From assembly GCF_900099735.1 (NCBI RefSeq), contig NZ_FNDT01000007.1, forward strand, positions 1-64,000: a stretch of 64,000 nucleotides of DNA, written 5' to 3'. The position numbers and the translations under genes were made by a program. Positions 46,394 to 55,513 of the stretch are shown piece after piece. The notes below the pieces were generated by a model. That model made no database searches, had not been told where the DNA came from, and saw nothing but the letters and a program-made list of their open reading frames with translations. Numbering within the stretch: position 1 is the stretch's first letter; each line of letters begins with the position of its first letter. Origin of the DNA: Arthrobacter subterraneus. GTDB lineage: Bacteria > Actinomycetota > Actinomycetes > Actinomycetales > Micrococcaceae.

Positions 46394-47346
46394 CAGCTTT
46401 TTCCTCCCACGCGGATCCGCGGATTAATGACCGAGTACAGGATGTCCACGGCAAGGTTGATCAGGATGTAACCGACGGTGATGAGCAGCACCACGGCCTG
46501 GATGACGGGATAGTCACGGGTGAAGACAGCGTCAAGCGTGAGCTTCCCGAAGCCGGGAAGCGCGAAGATCCGCTCCGTGACGACCGCCCCCGAGATGAGG
46601 CCGCCGAGCTGCAGGCCGATGATCGTAACCACCACGATCAAGGAGTTTCTCAGTCCGTAGCGGAAGAGAACACGCGGCCGGCTCAGGCCCTTTGCCCGGG
46701 CCGTCCTGACGAAGTCCGTCTTCATGGTCTCGATCATCGACGCCCGCGTCTGCCGCATGATCACGGCCGCCAGGGAGGTGCCGAGGATGATCGCCGGCAG
46801 GGTCAGGTGGTAGATACCCTGGAACGGATCCCGTGAGATCGGAACGTAGCCCGACGCCGGGAACAGGCCGAAGGCCACTGCCAGGTACAGAATGGCGAGG
46901 ATCCCGAGCCAGAAGTTCGGCACGGACAACCCGATCAGCGCAAGGGCGTTGGCCATCCACTCCGGCCAGCGCCCCCGGAACCGTTCGGCAATGACTCCGA
47001 GCAGTACGCCCACGATGACGGCGACCACGATTGCGTACGCCGACAGCCAGAGGGTGACGGGGAGGGTGGCGGCGACGAGGTCTGTGACCTGGGCGCCGGT
47101 CCGGGTGGACTGGCCGAAGTCGCCGCGGACCATGTTGCCGACGAACTTCACGTACTGGGTGATGATCGATTCGTTGAGCCCGAGCTGCTCGCGGATTGCC
47201 GCGAGCCGCTCGGGAGTTGCTTCTTCCCCCGCCATCGCAAGCGCTGGGTCACCCGGGAGCTGACGCACTCCGAAGAACACCACCATCGAGGCGAGGATGA
47301 GCGTGACGATTGACTGCCACAGACGTGTGGCGAGGTAGTTGAGCAT
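46393..47346 (-). CDS. Peptide ABC transporter permease, DppB type
   Basis: First membrane subunit (317 aa). It begins LNYLATRLWQSIVTLILASMVVF and has the family pattern RQLPGDPALAMAG, GDFGQSTRTGAQVTDL and the loop KTDFVRTARAKGLSRPRVLFRYGLRNSL split by the strand order. It lies 11 bases after the binding-protein gene. Confidence 0.94.
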   Translation of the reverse strand: MLNYLATRLWQSIVTLILASMVVFFGVRQLPGDPALAMAGEEATPERLAAIREQLGLNESIITQYVKFVGNMVRGDFGQSTRTGAQVTDLVAATLPVTLWLSAYAIVVAVIVGVLLGVIAERFRGRWPEWMANALALIGLSVPNFWLGILAILYLAVAFGLFPASGYVPISRDPFQGIYHLTLPAIILGTSLAAVIMRQTRASMIETMKTDFVRTARAKGLSRPRVLFRYGLRNSLIVVVTIIGLQLGGLISGAVVTERIFALPGFGKLTLDAVFTRDYPVIQAVVLLITVGYILINLAVDILYSVINPRIRVGGKS

Positions 47347-47357
47347 GATGGGTGCGC

Positions 47358-49025
47358 TTATTCCGCTTCGACGAATGCCGCGTTGCTGAGGTGAACCACG
47401 CCGTCGGCGAAGGTTTCGACACCGGCAACGTCGGTGGTGTGGGCCGTGATGTTGCGCTGGCGGTACAGGTAGATGATCGGGTTATCTTCCTGGATCTGGG
47501 CAACCGCCTGGCCGTAGAGGTCGGCTCGTTCGGCGATGTCATTCGACTGCGCCGACTCGGTCATCAGCTCATCCACCTCGGGATTGCTGTAGCCCGAGTA
47601 GTTGTTGCCACCACCGGTCGAGAGGAAGTTGAACATGTTGCCATGCGGGTCGATCCGGCCGGACCAGCCGAGCTGGAGGGCCTCGAAGTCACCGCGGCTC
47701 TGGACATCGAGCAGGGTCGAGTATTCAACGGGAAGGATCTCGATCTCGAAACCGCCGTCTGCTACCGCGGCCTGCAGGGCCTGGGCGAAGCGGATGGTGT
47801 CCGGGTTGTTTGTCACCTGCATGGTGATCTTGTAGGGCATTTCCACGCCGGCATCCTCCAGCATCGACTTGGCCGCCTCGGGATCATACTCGGGGCAGGC
47901 CTCGCTGGCCTCGCTGGTGAACGGGCTTGCCGGGGAGATCGGGGAGCACGCCGTCTCGTTATAGCCGCCGAACACGGACTGCACCAGCGCTTCGCGGTCG
48001 ATCGACATGGACAGCGCCATACGGATATTCGGGTCGGTGGCGATTGGGGTGTCGATGACGCCGGGCGGCGTGCCGACGCCGTCGGTGTTGCCGAGGTTGA
48101 TGGTCATCGCCTGGTAGCCGAGCGAGCCGACCTGCAGCACGTTGACGCCCTCCTGGCTCATGAGCTCATCCACGTCCTGGGTGGAGATGGTGTCCGCCAC
48201 CTGGACATCCCCCGAGCGCAGGTTTGCGGCGCGGATGTTCGAATCGGTGATGATGCGGTAGGTGATGGTGTCGAGGTGCACGTTCTCGGCGTCGTAATAG
48301 AGGGGATCGCGCTCGACCTTGATGGAGGTCTGCGGGACGCGCTCGACGAACTTGAACGGGCCCACGCAGACAGGGCTGTCGCCGAAGGCCTCGCCCTTTT
48401 CCTCGAGTGCCTTGGGCGAAAGGATCATGCCCGCGCGGTCAGCCAGTGCGGCGGTGAGCGGCGCAAAAGGCTCGGCGTACGTCACCTCCACCGTGGTGTC
48501 GTCCACAGCGACGACCTTCTCGATCGGACCGAGCTCGCTCTTCCGCGAGGATCCCTCAAGGTTGACGCCGCGGTCGATGGTCTGGGCCACAGCTTCGGCA
48601 TTGAACGGAGTACCGTCGGCGAACTGTGCGTCATCACGGACAGGGATACGCACCGTCAGGCCGTCTTCGGAGACCTCGGGGAGCTCAGTGGCGAGCTGCG
48701 GGATTATTTCGCCGTTCGCATCGATATCGTAGAGCTTCTGGCACATGGTCTGCATGACATAACGGGTGTACAGCGACGATGACGTGGTCGGGTCGAGCCG
48801 GTCGGGCTCTGCGGAGAGCGCCATCACGAGGTCGCCGCCCTCGACGATGGTCTTGTCGCCGATGGGCGCGGAGACAACGTCGTCTCCCTGCGGAGCTTCG
48901 GCAGTGGTCTGCGGTGCCTGGCAAGCGCTGACGGCAAGGCCGAGCGCCATGACCGGGACGAGCGCGCTGCGGCGGATCAGGCGCGCTTTAGGGCGCGGGG
49001 AAGGGTGGGGGTGCTGGACGGGCAT
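47358..49025 (-). CDS. Peptide-binding lipoprotein, SBP family 5
   Basis: Extracellular receptor of the transporter (555 aa). The leader ends in the lipobox LAVSAC (Cys35). Family-5 motifs follow: GGDLVMALSAEPDRLDPTTSS, LYDIDANGEIIPQLATELPE, TVRIPVRDDAQFADGTPFNAEAVA and LQLGWSGRIDPHGNMFNF. I chose the ATG at 49025, with AAAGGAA five bases upstream. It is first gene of the operon, with palindromic TGTATACA sites just upstream. Confidence 0.94.
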   Translation of the reverse strand: MPVQHPHPSPRPKARLIRRSALVPVMALGLAVSACQAPQTTAEAPQGDDVVSAPIGDKTIVEGGDLVMALSAEPDRLDPTTSSSLYTRYVMQTMCQKLYDIDANGEIIPQLATELPEVSEDGLTVRIPVRDDAQFADGTPFNAEAVAQTIDRGVNLEGSSRKSELGPIEKVVAVDDTTVEVTYAEPFAPLTAALADRAGMILSPKALEEKGEAFGDSPVCVGPFKFVERVPQTSIKVERDPLYYDAENVHLDTITYRIITDSNIRAANLRSGDVQVADTISTQDVDELMSQEGVNVLQVGSLGYQAMTINLGNTDGVGTPPGVIDTPIATDPNIRMALSMSIDREALVQSVFGGYNETACSPISPASPFTSEASEACPEYDPEAAKSMLEDAGVEMPYKITMQVTNNPDTIRFAQALQAAVADGGFEIEILPVEYSTLLDVQSRGDFEALQLGWSGRIDPHGNMFNFLSTGGGNNYSGYSNPEVDELMTESAQSNDIAERADLYGQAVAQIQEDNPIIYLYRQRNITAHTTDVAGVETFADGVVHLSNAAFVEAE

Positions 49026-49054
49026 GGTGTTCCTTTGATGTGAGCGACAGTGCT

Positions 49055-49097
49055 TTACATACAATCAGAGCTTGGGCACCGATTTTGTATACATTTT
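49055..49097. promoter_or_regulatory. Pair of GntR-type operator candidates before the peptide transporter
   Basis: TTTTGTATACATTTT (49083-49097) is nearly perfectly self-complementary around TGTATACA (49086-49093). A related half-matching site, TTACATACAA (49055-49064), lies 19 bases closer to the gene. TTGTATACAA-like palindromes are typical of several GntR-family regulators. The region is clearly AT-rich against its surroundings. No GntR gene is in the window. Confidence 0.45.
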
Positions 49098-49191
49098 GTT
49101 TCGGTTCCGTTAAGTTACCGGAATTATTCGCCGAGGGCTAGAGCGGCCGGACCAGCAGATTCAATCCGGGGCTTTTCGAAGGGCACAGCAA

Positions 49192-49217
49192 AGCCGCCCG
49201 CCGTGAGGCGGGCGGCT
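49192..49217 (-). terminator. Terminator after the HAD phosphatase gene
   Basis: AGCCGCCCGCC (49192-49202) pairs perfectly with GGCGGGCGGCT (49207-49217) across a GTGA loop. On the minus strand it is followed by TTTGCTGT. It lies 73 bases after the HAD gene stop and separates it from the peptide operon promoter. Confidence 0.8.
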
Positions 49218-49289
49218 GCAAATGACGGGGTTACCAGCGGGTAGGCAGGCGCTGGATAGAATGCAGCGCGGAACCGCTGCCAGAAGCGG

Positions 49290-50147
49290 CTAGCGTTCTT
49301 CTTGCCCCGCCCGGGTGAGGGAACGGAGGATCTTGGCTGCGCCGTCGTCGTACACCGACGCCGTGACCTCCGTGGCGGCCGTCATGACCTCATCGGGCGC
49401 CTGACCCATGGCCACTCCCCGCGCTGCCCAGGTGAGCATCTCGATGTCATTGCGGCCATCACCGATAGCGACGGTCTGGGCGGGGTCAATACCGCACCTG
49501 CGCCGCACGAGTTCCAGCGCGCTGGCCTTGGTGACGCCGGCCGCCGCGATGTCCAGCCACGCGGTCCAGCCCACCGAGTAGGTGACCCCGTGCAGGCCGA
49601 TCGACTCGACAGCTTCGCCGAACTCCTCTGCCGTGCTGTCGGTGCTGAAGACCACCACGCGCACCGCACGGGCCTCAAGCATGCGGTCGAAACCGACGCT
49701 TTCCGCCTCCGCCCCGAAACTCGCGTCCTGGAAGCGTTCGGTGGAGAGGAAGCGCCCCTGATCGTCCTCGAGGGCAAACTTCGCTGTGGGAAGGCTCTTT
49801 CTCAGCGCCACCAGTGCCGGCCGCGGGTCGAATACCACCCGGTTGATGATCTCGTAGCCGTCCTCAAGCTCATCCACGTCAATCCGTAGGGTGACGCCCC
49901 CGTTGGAGCACACGGCATGTCCGCGGGTGAGCCCGATTTTCTCGATGATGGGCAGGGTTGCACCAAGGGACCTGCCGGTCGCGATCACTACTTCATGGCC
50001 GCCCTCGACGACGGCGCTGGCCGCTGAGCGGACCTCCTCCGACATTTGTCCCTCGTGGTCCACCAGGGTGCCGTCAACGTCAAGTGCAACAAGTTTTCGT
50101 GTTGTCTGCTGCTGGTCATCGATGCCAGCGGGAAATGTAGTTGTCAT
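49290..50147 (-). CDS. HAD-family (Cof-type) hydrolase
   Basis: Phosphatase of the HAD superfamily, type IIB (285 aa). It has motif I LVALDVDGTLVDHEG, motif II VVIATGRSLG, and motif III/IV with Lys in GVTKASALELV and AIGDGRNDIEML. The IIB cap lies between. Substrates are usually sugar phosphates or cofactors; the exact one is unknown. It follows serS by 89 bases, a common actinobacterial neighbourhood. Confidence 0.92.
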   Translation of the reverse strand: MTTTFPAGIDDQQQTTRKLVALDVDGTLVDHEGQMSEEVRSAASAVVEGGHEVVIATGRSLGATLPIIEKIGLTRGHAVCSNGGVTLRIDVDELEDGYEIINRVVFDPRPALVALRKSLPTAKFALEDDQGRFLSTERFQDASFGAEAESVGFDRMLEARAVRVVVFSTDSTAEEFGEAVESIGLHGVTYSVGWTAWLDIAAAGVTKASALELVRRRCGIDPAQTVAIGDGRNDIEMLTWAARGVAMGQAPDEVMTAATEVTASVYDDGAAKILRSLTRAGQEER

Positions 50148-50236
50148 CGTTCAAGTGAACCAGAAACCCGGTAACCGCGGGTAGGTTTTTGGTCACAGCT
50201 GGGCCAACGGAAGGTTACGGCTGCGGGGCCGCCACC

Positions 50237-51511
50237 CTATGTCTGAAGGACGGGAAGAACCTCCAGACCCCCCAGGTACGGCCGCAGCGCAGCGGGAACG
50301 GTGACCGACCCGTCGGGGTTCTGGTGGTGTTCGAGGATCGCGACAATCCACCGCGTGGTGGCGAGCGTCCCGTTGAGGGTTGCGACCGCACGGGTGCCCT
50401 TTGCGCCATCCACCCGCTCACGGATGTTGAGCCGGCGGGCCTGGAAACCGGTGCAGTTCGAGGTGGACGTCAGTTCACGGTACGCATTCTGGGTGGGCAC
50501 CCACGCCTCGCAGTCGAACTTGCGTGCGGCCGACATGCCGAGATCGCCCGCCGCCGTGTCGATGACCCGGTAGGGCAGCTCGACCTTGGCCAGCATCTCC
50601 TCTTCCCACGCCAGCATGCGCTCGTGCTCCGCGTAGGACTCCTCCACGGTGGTGTAGGTGAACATCTCCACCTTGTTGAACTGGTGGACGCGGATGATGC
50701 CGCGGGTGTCCTTGCCGTGCGAGCCCGCCTCCCGCCGGTAGCAGGAGGACCATCCCGCATACCGGAGGGGCCCGGCGGAGAGGTCCAGGATTTCATCCGA
50801 GTGGTATCCGGCGAGCGCCACCTCGGATGTGCCGGTCAGGTACAGATCATCTTCGGGGAGGCGGTAGATCTCCGCGTCGTGGGCAATGTCGAATCCGGTG
50901 CCCTGCATGGTCTCCGGCCGAACGAGCGTGGGCGTGATCATCGGTGTGAACCCTGCTGCGACTGCCTGGTCCATGGCCATGTTCAGCAGCGCCAGCTCAA
51001 GCCGTGCACCCATGCCCTTGAGGAAGTAGAACCGCGACCCGGACACCTTGGCGCCGCGTTCCATGTCGATGGCGCCGATCAGCTCACCGATTTCGAGGTG
51101 GTCCCGCGGTTCAAAATCGTTGAACTGCCGGGGCTCCCCCACGGTCTTGACGACAACGAAGTCCTCTTCACCGCCCGCAGGTACGCCGTCGAGGATGGCG
51201 TTCGGCAGCCGGCGCAGCAGGGCATCAGCCTCGGACTTTGCTCCTTCAGCCTCCGCTGCGGCGGTCTTCACCGACGCCGCCAGTTCCTTGACCTCGGCAA
51301 GAAGCGCCTGCCGGTCATCCCCCTGGGCCTTGGCAACCCGCTTGCTGAAAGCGTTCTGCTCCGCCCGCAGTGCCTCGGCGCGGGTCACGGATTCCCGGCG
51401 CCGGGAATCGGCCGCGATGATCGCATCCACCAGAGATTCATCTGCCTTGCGCGCACGCTGGGAAAGACGGAACTTTTCAGGATTGCCGCGGAGCTCGTTT
51501 ACGTCGATCAC
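50237..51511 (-). CDS. serS: Seryl-tRNA synthetase
   Basis: Charges tRNA-Ser (424 aa). It has an N-terminal coiled-coil arm (residues about 25-110, [39 protein letters not shown]), then class II motifs: [20 protein letters not shown], motif 2 around [19 protein letters not shown], and motif 3 [19 protein letters not shown] chose the GTG at 51511 ([14 protein letters not shown]). The longer frame is antisense to the lipid-kinase gene. Confidence 0.97.
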   Translation of the reverse strand: MIDVNELRGNPEKFRLSQRARKADESLVDAIIAADSRRRESVTRAEALRAEQNAFSKRVAKAQGDDRQALLAEVKELAASVKTAAAEAEGAKSEADALLRRLPNAILDGVPAGGEEDFVVVKTVGEPRQFNDFEPRDHLEIGELIGAIDMERGAKVSGSRFYFLKGMGARLELALLNMAMDQAVAAGFTPMITPTLVRPETMQGTGFDIAHDAEIYRLPEDDLYLTGTSEVALAGYHSDEILDLSAGPLRYAGWSSCYRREAGSHGKDTRGIIRVHQFNKVEMFTYTTVEESYAEHERMLAWEEEMLAKVELPYRVIDTAAGDLGMSAARKFDCEAWVPTQNAYRELTSTSNCTGFQARRLNIRERVDGAKGTRAVATLNGTLATTRWIVAILEHHQNPDGSVTVPAALRPYLGGLEVLPVLQT

Positions 51512-51578
51512 TCCCCAAGAGTACCGAATCTGATCTCCACGCCCGCACCCACCCACGGAGGGATAGTCTGGGGAAATC

Positions 51579-52682
51579 ATGCCCCTTGAGTGGATCATCG
51601 TCGCCCTTGCGGTTGTGGCCGCAGCCGCGTCAGCGTTCAGCTGGTGGGGCCTACGGAAGCTGCGCCGGGAACGGTCCCTCCGGTGGGAGGAACCCCGTCC
51701 GGCGGCGCCTGCGGCGGCGGGGCACCAGCGGGTTGCGCTGGTGCTGAATCCGGTCAAGCTGAGTGCGGCGCTTGCGCGCGAACAGGTGGAGCAGGCCTGT
51801 TCCGATGCCGGTTGGGACCCGCCGATGGTACTGGAGACCACGGTTGCCGAACCCGGTACCGCACAGGCAAGGCGCGCTGTGGAGGAGGGGTACGACGTCG
51901 TCATCGCCGCCGGCGGCGACGGCACCGTCCGCGCGGTGGCAGCTGCCCTGGTCCACAGCAATACGGCCCTTGCGCTGTTGCCCCTGGGCACCGGCAACCT
52001 GTTGGCGCGCAACCTCGGCATCGCGGTCAATGACGTGCCGCGCAGTGTGCGCCAGGCCCTGCACGGCGCCGTCCGCCGGATCGACATGGGCCGGGCTGAA
52101 CTGCGCAACGAGCGGACCGGCGTGTCCGGAGACCACACCTTTCTGGTGATGGGCGGCGTCGGGCTCGATGCGGTGGTGGTGGCTGCCACCAAGGACACGC
52201 TCAAAAAGAAGTTCGGCTGGCTCGCCTATAGCGAGGCGGGAATGCGGAGCCTGCCCGGGAAGCGGCAGAAAATGTCGATCAGCATTGACGGCGGCCCGGC
52301 GCAGACGCGCAAGGTGCACAGTGTCCTCTTCGCCAACTGCGCCAGGTTGCCCGGCGGCATCACGATAGTTCCGGACGCCGCAATCGATGACGGGTATCTC
52401 GACGTGGTCATCGCCAGCCCGCGCAGCATTCTCGGCTGGTTGTGGGTTGCGGTGCAGATACTCTTCCGCCACCCCGGGCCGATCCCCGTCATCACCTACC
52501 ACCGGGCCAGGCACGTGGAGGTGCGCGTTTCCGAAGCAACGGGAACCCAATTGGACGGGGACATCTCCGGCGACGTCACCTCGCTCACGGTCACCGTGGT
52601 CTCGGGCGCACTGATGGCCCGGGTACCGGGAAGGGCAACCGGGCCATCAGCAGGAATGTTCAGCGCGTCCGTGGAAGGCTAG
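51579..52682 (+). CDS. Diacylglycerol/sphingoid-type lipid kinase family protein
   Basis: 367 aa. An N-terminal membrane anchor ([21 protein letters not shown]) precedes the DAGK catalytic domain: [19 protein letters not shown] (GGDGT 112-116), [30 protein letters not shown] and [20 protein letters not shown]. It phosphorylates a lipid at the membrane, perhaps diacylglycerol; the substrate is not determined by sequence. It is divergent from serS, and its stop overlaps the convergent GEYT gene by four bases. Confidence 0.92.
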   Translation: MPLEWIIVALAVVAAAASAFSWWGLRKLRRERSLRWEEPRPAAPAAAGHQRVALVLNPVKLSAALAREQVEQACSDAGWDPPMVLETTVAEPGTAQARRAVEEGYDVVIAAGGDGTVRAVAAALVHSNTALALLPLGTGNLLARNLGIAVNDVPRSVRQALHGAVRRIDMGRAELRNERTGVSGDHTFLVMGGVGLDAVVVAATKDTLKKKFGWLAYSEAGMRSLPGKRQKMSISIDGGPAQTRKVHSVLFANCARLPGGITIVPDAAIDDGYLDVVIASPRSILGWLWVAVQILFRHPGPIPVITYHRARHVEVRVSEATGTQLDGDISGDVTSLTVTVVSGALMARVPGRATGPSAGMFSASVEG

Positions 52683-53065
52683 GGACGCTGGGTACCCTCC
52701 GTGTCATCTCCACCTTCCTGAAGCGAGGGAACGGAGTCGGCATCGGTGTACTCTCCCTCGACAGCTGAATCGAGATCGGTGGTGCCGTCCACGTCGGTGT
52801 ACTCACCTTCGTCAACCTGCCCGGCCCCCTCGGTGTATTCACCCACGCCATCCGCACGCTGGGCGCCGGTGTACCCTCCGGTGACTCCACCCGTCGGATC
52901 AGCGGTCGACTCGTCATTCTGCGCCTGGCTGTTGATCAGCTGCTGCTCCTCCGCGAAACGCAGGTCATTCGCCTGGTCGCCGGCGTCACCGTGCCAGTTC
53001 GGGTCTGAGGTTGATCCGTCACCCTTGTTCGGGTTGACCTCACTGTTGTGTGGCTGCTCGCTCAT
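52679..53065 (-). CDS. Acidic low-complexity protein with GEYT repeats, 128 aa
   Basis: It begins MSEQPHNSEVNPNKGDG and is highly acidic and hydrophilic, without signal peptide or hydrophobic segment. The second half repeats a short motif four times: GGYTGAQ, GEYTEGAG, GEYTDVDG, GEYTDADS. The spacing is uneven (8-20 residues). It is probably disordered. No family was recognised. It lies 86 bases after the topoisomerase IB gene. Confidence 0.7.
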   Translation of the reverse strand: MSEQPHNSEVNPNKGDGSTSDPNWHGDAGDQANDLRFAEEQQLINSQAQNDESTADPTGGVTGGYTGAQRADGVGEYTEGAGQVDEGEYTDVDGTTDLDSAVEGEYTDADSVPSLQEGGDDTEGTQRP

Positions 53066-53151
53066 GGTGCCTGCCTTTCATCAAGGGGTCGCGCCACTGG
53101 CCGGGCGCTCACCATCAGCCTACTTAGCGACCGCCGCGGGGGAAAGGATTC

Positions 53152-54123
53152 CTAGGCTTTAAGCAGCTCGCGAACAGCCTTCTCGGAGGCAGAGTAACTT
53201 GCCACCGGGATGACCTCCCCGGACATGAAGCGGTCCACCAGGCGCGGGTCCACGTAGGAGCTGCGGGCTATGGCCGGCGTGTTGCCCAGATGCTCGGCCA
53301 CTGAACGCATGGTCGCCGCAATTGCCTTCTGCCGTGCAGTGCGGCTGGTGGCCTTCAGGTCCAGGCGCGCGAGCTCCATGGCGGCGACGACGGTTGCCTG
53401 CCAGGTGCGGAAATCCTTGGCGGTAAACCCGCCACCGGTGACCTGGCGAAGGAACTCGTTGAGCTGGGAGGCTTCGACGGAATGCCAGGACCCGTCCGCC
53501 GCCCGGTATGCCAGCATCGTGTCGCCATCCTCCCGGCGCACCATCGGGCGCAGGGCAGCGGCCAGGTCGGGGTCCTCAATGGTGGTGTCCCACTGCTGGC
53601 CGCTCTTTCCCGGGAAACCGAGGGTGATGACCGGACCACTGAGGGTGACATGCTCCACCCGCAGCGTGGTGACGCCGAACGAGCCGTTCTGTGCGGCGTA
53701 CTGGGCTGAACCGATCCGCAGCGCGCCGGAGTCGACAATGCGCAGCGCGGCAGCGAAGGCACGTTCCCGCCCGCTGCCGTTGCTGCGCAAGTGCTGGGTG
53801 ATGACCCGCCGGGCACTCGGGAGGCGTTCACCGAAATCGAGTGCGCGGTCGAATTTCTCCCGGTCCTTCTTCTCCCGCCAGGCGGCATGGTAGATGTACT
53901 GGCGCCGGCCGGCGTCGTCGGTGCCCACCGCCTGTATATGCCCGTTGGGGTATGGACTTATCCAGACCTCCTGCCACGCCGGAGGAATCACCAATTCCTT
54001 GACGCGCTTGAGATCGTCCCGTTCCAGCGGTTGACCCTGCTGGTTTCGGTAGCTGAACCCCTTGCCGTGGCGGCTGCGCGTGTACCCGGGCTTGTTGCAG
54101 TCACTGCGCCGAAGTCGTGGCAC
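53152..54123 (-). CDS. DNA topoisomerase IB (poxvirus type)
   Basis: Relaxes supercoils through a 3'-phosphotyrosine (323 aa). The N-terminal domain has VKELVIPPAWQEVWISPYPNGHIQAVGTDDAGRRQY split over strands. The catalytic core has KFDRALDFGERLP, LRIVDSGALRIGS, LGFPGKSG, AKDFRTWQATV and the nucleophile Tyr290 in ARSSYVDPRLV. The pentad residues are in expected positions. It is 33 bases after pheA, perhaps co-transcribed. Confidence 0.94.
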   Translation of the reverse strand: MPRLRRSDCNKPGYTRSRHGKGFSYRNQQGQPLERDDLKRVKELVIPPAWQEVWISPYPNGHIQAVGTDDAGRRQYIYHAAWREKKDREKFDRALDFGERLPSARRVITQHLRSNGSGRERAFAAALRIVDSGALRIGSAQYAAQNGSFGVTTLRVEHVTLSGPVITLGFPGKSGQQWDTTIEDPDLAAALRPMVRREDGDTMLAYRAADGSWHSVEASQLNEFLRQVTGGGFTAKDFRTWQATVVAAMELARLDLKATSRTARQKAIAATMRSVAEHLGNTPAIARSSYVDPRLVDRFMSGEVIPVASYSASEKAVRELLKA

Positions 54124-54156
54124 GCCGCCTCCTGGGGTTGGAGCTGTAGGAAAGGG

Positions 54157-55104
54157 CTAGCCTATGTCTTCGGCGTCGGGTGTGGGGGAATGCCGAAGTG
54201 AATCGACCCATTCCCGGGCCGCCGCGAATGCCTCGTCAGAGGTGTGGCGGGCCACCTCGTACTCGCGCCGGTCCGCTCGCGCATAGGAGCCGAGGAAGCG
54301 TAATCCCGGGCTGATCCGGTGCAGGCCCTGAAGCGCATCCGCAACGCGCGCATCGGTTACATGTCCATCGGCGTCGATGCTGAAGAAGTAGTCGCCGAGG
54401 AACAGGCCAGTGGGCCGGGATTCGATCCTGCTGAGGTTGACCCCGCGCGCGGCGAACTGATCGAGGATTTCCATCAGGGCGCCGGGGTGGTCTTCGGGAA
54501 GAGGGATCACCAGGGTGGTCTTGTCCGCTCCAGTCCGGGCGGGGAGGGTATCCGGCTTGCTCACGAGGATGAACCGGGTCACGGCGTCGGCCACGTCCCC
54601 GATGTGTTTCGCAAGAACGCGCAGCCCCAGGCGGTTGGCCACAAGAGGCGAGCAGATGGCCGCATCATGGCTTGCGCCTTCGTCGAGCAGGTCATGGGCT
54701 GCGGCAGCAGTTGACGACGCCGGAACGTATTCCGCCGCTGGAATGTTCTGCTCAGTCCAGCCGCGGCACTGTGCCCATGCATGGCCGTGGGTGGCTACAA
54801 AGCGGATGTCCGCCAGCTCCACATCTGGCCGGGCCACCAGGACGAAGGAGACGGGCACCAGCACCTCGCGGATGATCCGCAGCGGGGCCCCGTTGGCGAT
54901 CGCGTCGAGCGTGGCTGACACGCCGCCCTCCACCGAGTTCTCGATCGGGACCATCGCGGCTTTCACGCGCCCGGTACGCACCATGTCGAGGGCGGCGTTG
55001 ACCGTCGTGGCGGGCACCCGTTCGGCTTCTTCGGCGGCCGGGACCTGCAGCAGCGCAGCCTCCGTGAAGGTTCCGGCAGGGCCGAGGTAGGCGTAGGAGG
55101 TCAC
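54157..55104 (-). CDS. pheA: Prephenate dehydratase
   Basis: Converts prephenate to phenylpyruvate for phenylalanine (315 aa). It begins VTSYAYLGPAGTFTEAAL. The dehydratase domain has VPIENSVEGGVSATLDAI and RFVATHGHAWAQCRGW. A C-terminal ACT domain (PEDHPGALMEILDQFAARGVNLSRIESRP) is the usual site of phenylalanine feedback. The GTG at 55104 overlaps the rhodanese stop (GTGA). The frame to 55215 is an antisense-like extension. Confidence 0.95.
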   Translation of the reverse strand: MTSYAYLGPAGTFTEAALLQVPAAEEAERVPATTVNAALDMVRTGRVKAAMVPIENSVEGGVSATLDAIANGAPLRIIREVLVPVSFVLVARPDVELADIRFVATHGHAWAQCRGWTEQNIPAAEYVPASSTAAAAHDLLDEGASHDAAICSPLVANRLGLRVLAKHIGDVADAVTRFILVSKPDTLPARTGADKTTLVIPLPEDHPGALMEILDQFAARGVNLSRIESRPTGLFLGDYFFSIDADGHVTDARVADALQGLHRISPGLRFLGSYARADRREYEVARHTSDEAFAAAREWVDSLRHSPTPDAEDIG

Positions 55105-55427
55105 AGGACGCGCGGTTCGTCGCCGGTTTCGGAGACCATCGGCTTTGCAGCCTCGATCCAGGCATCCATTCCGCCACGGACGTTCACAGCCGAATACCCG
55201 TTGCCCACCAGCCACTCCGCCACCCGGAAGGAACGTCCGCCCGTGCGGCAGATGACGTGGAGATCCTCATCCGGATCCAGCTCGTCGAGCCGCGCCGGGA
55301 TCTGGTCCACGGGAATATGCAGGGCGCCCTTGATATGCCCGGCCTCCCACTCATAGTCCTCGCGCACGTCCAGCACAGCGGTATCCTCACTGATCGCGTT
55401 GACGGACACGCTCTCGCTCTCGCTCAT
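55101..55427 (-). CDS. Rhodanese-like domain protein, 108 aa
   Basis: Single-domain sulfurtransferase-like protein. It has AVLDVREDYEWEAGHIKGALHIP, the active-site loop VICRTGGRSFRVAEWL with catalytic Cys, and VNVRGGMDAWIEA. All typical motifs are present. I chose the ATG at 55427 (MSESESVSV). The frame to 55514 is divergent upstream sequence. It is translationally coupled to pheA, though no functional link is known. Confidence 0.92.
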   Translation of the reverse strand: MSESESVSVNAISEDTAVLDVREDYEWEAGHIKGALHIPVDQIPARLDELDPDEDLHVICRTGGRSFRVAEWLVGNGYSAVNVRGGMDAWIEAAKPMVSETGDEPRVL

Positions 55428-55513
55428 TGCCGGCCCCGTCCTTTCCTCGTCCGATTCACCGACCGGATCCAAGCCTATAGTGGGACCGACCCGACCCGGC
55501 GAGAAAGGCAGCA

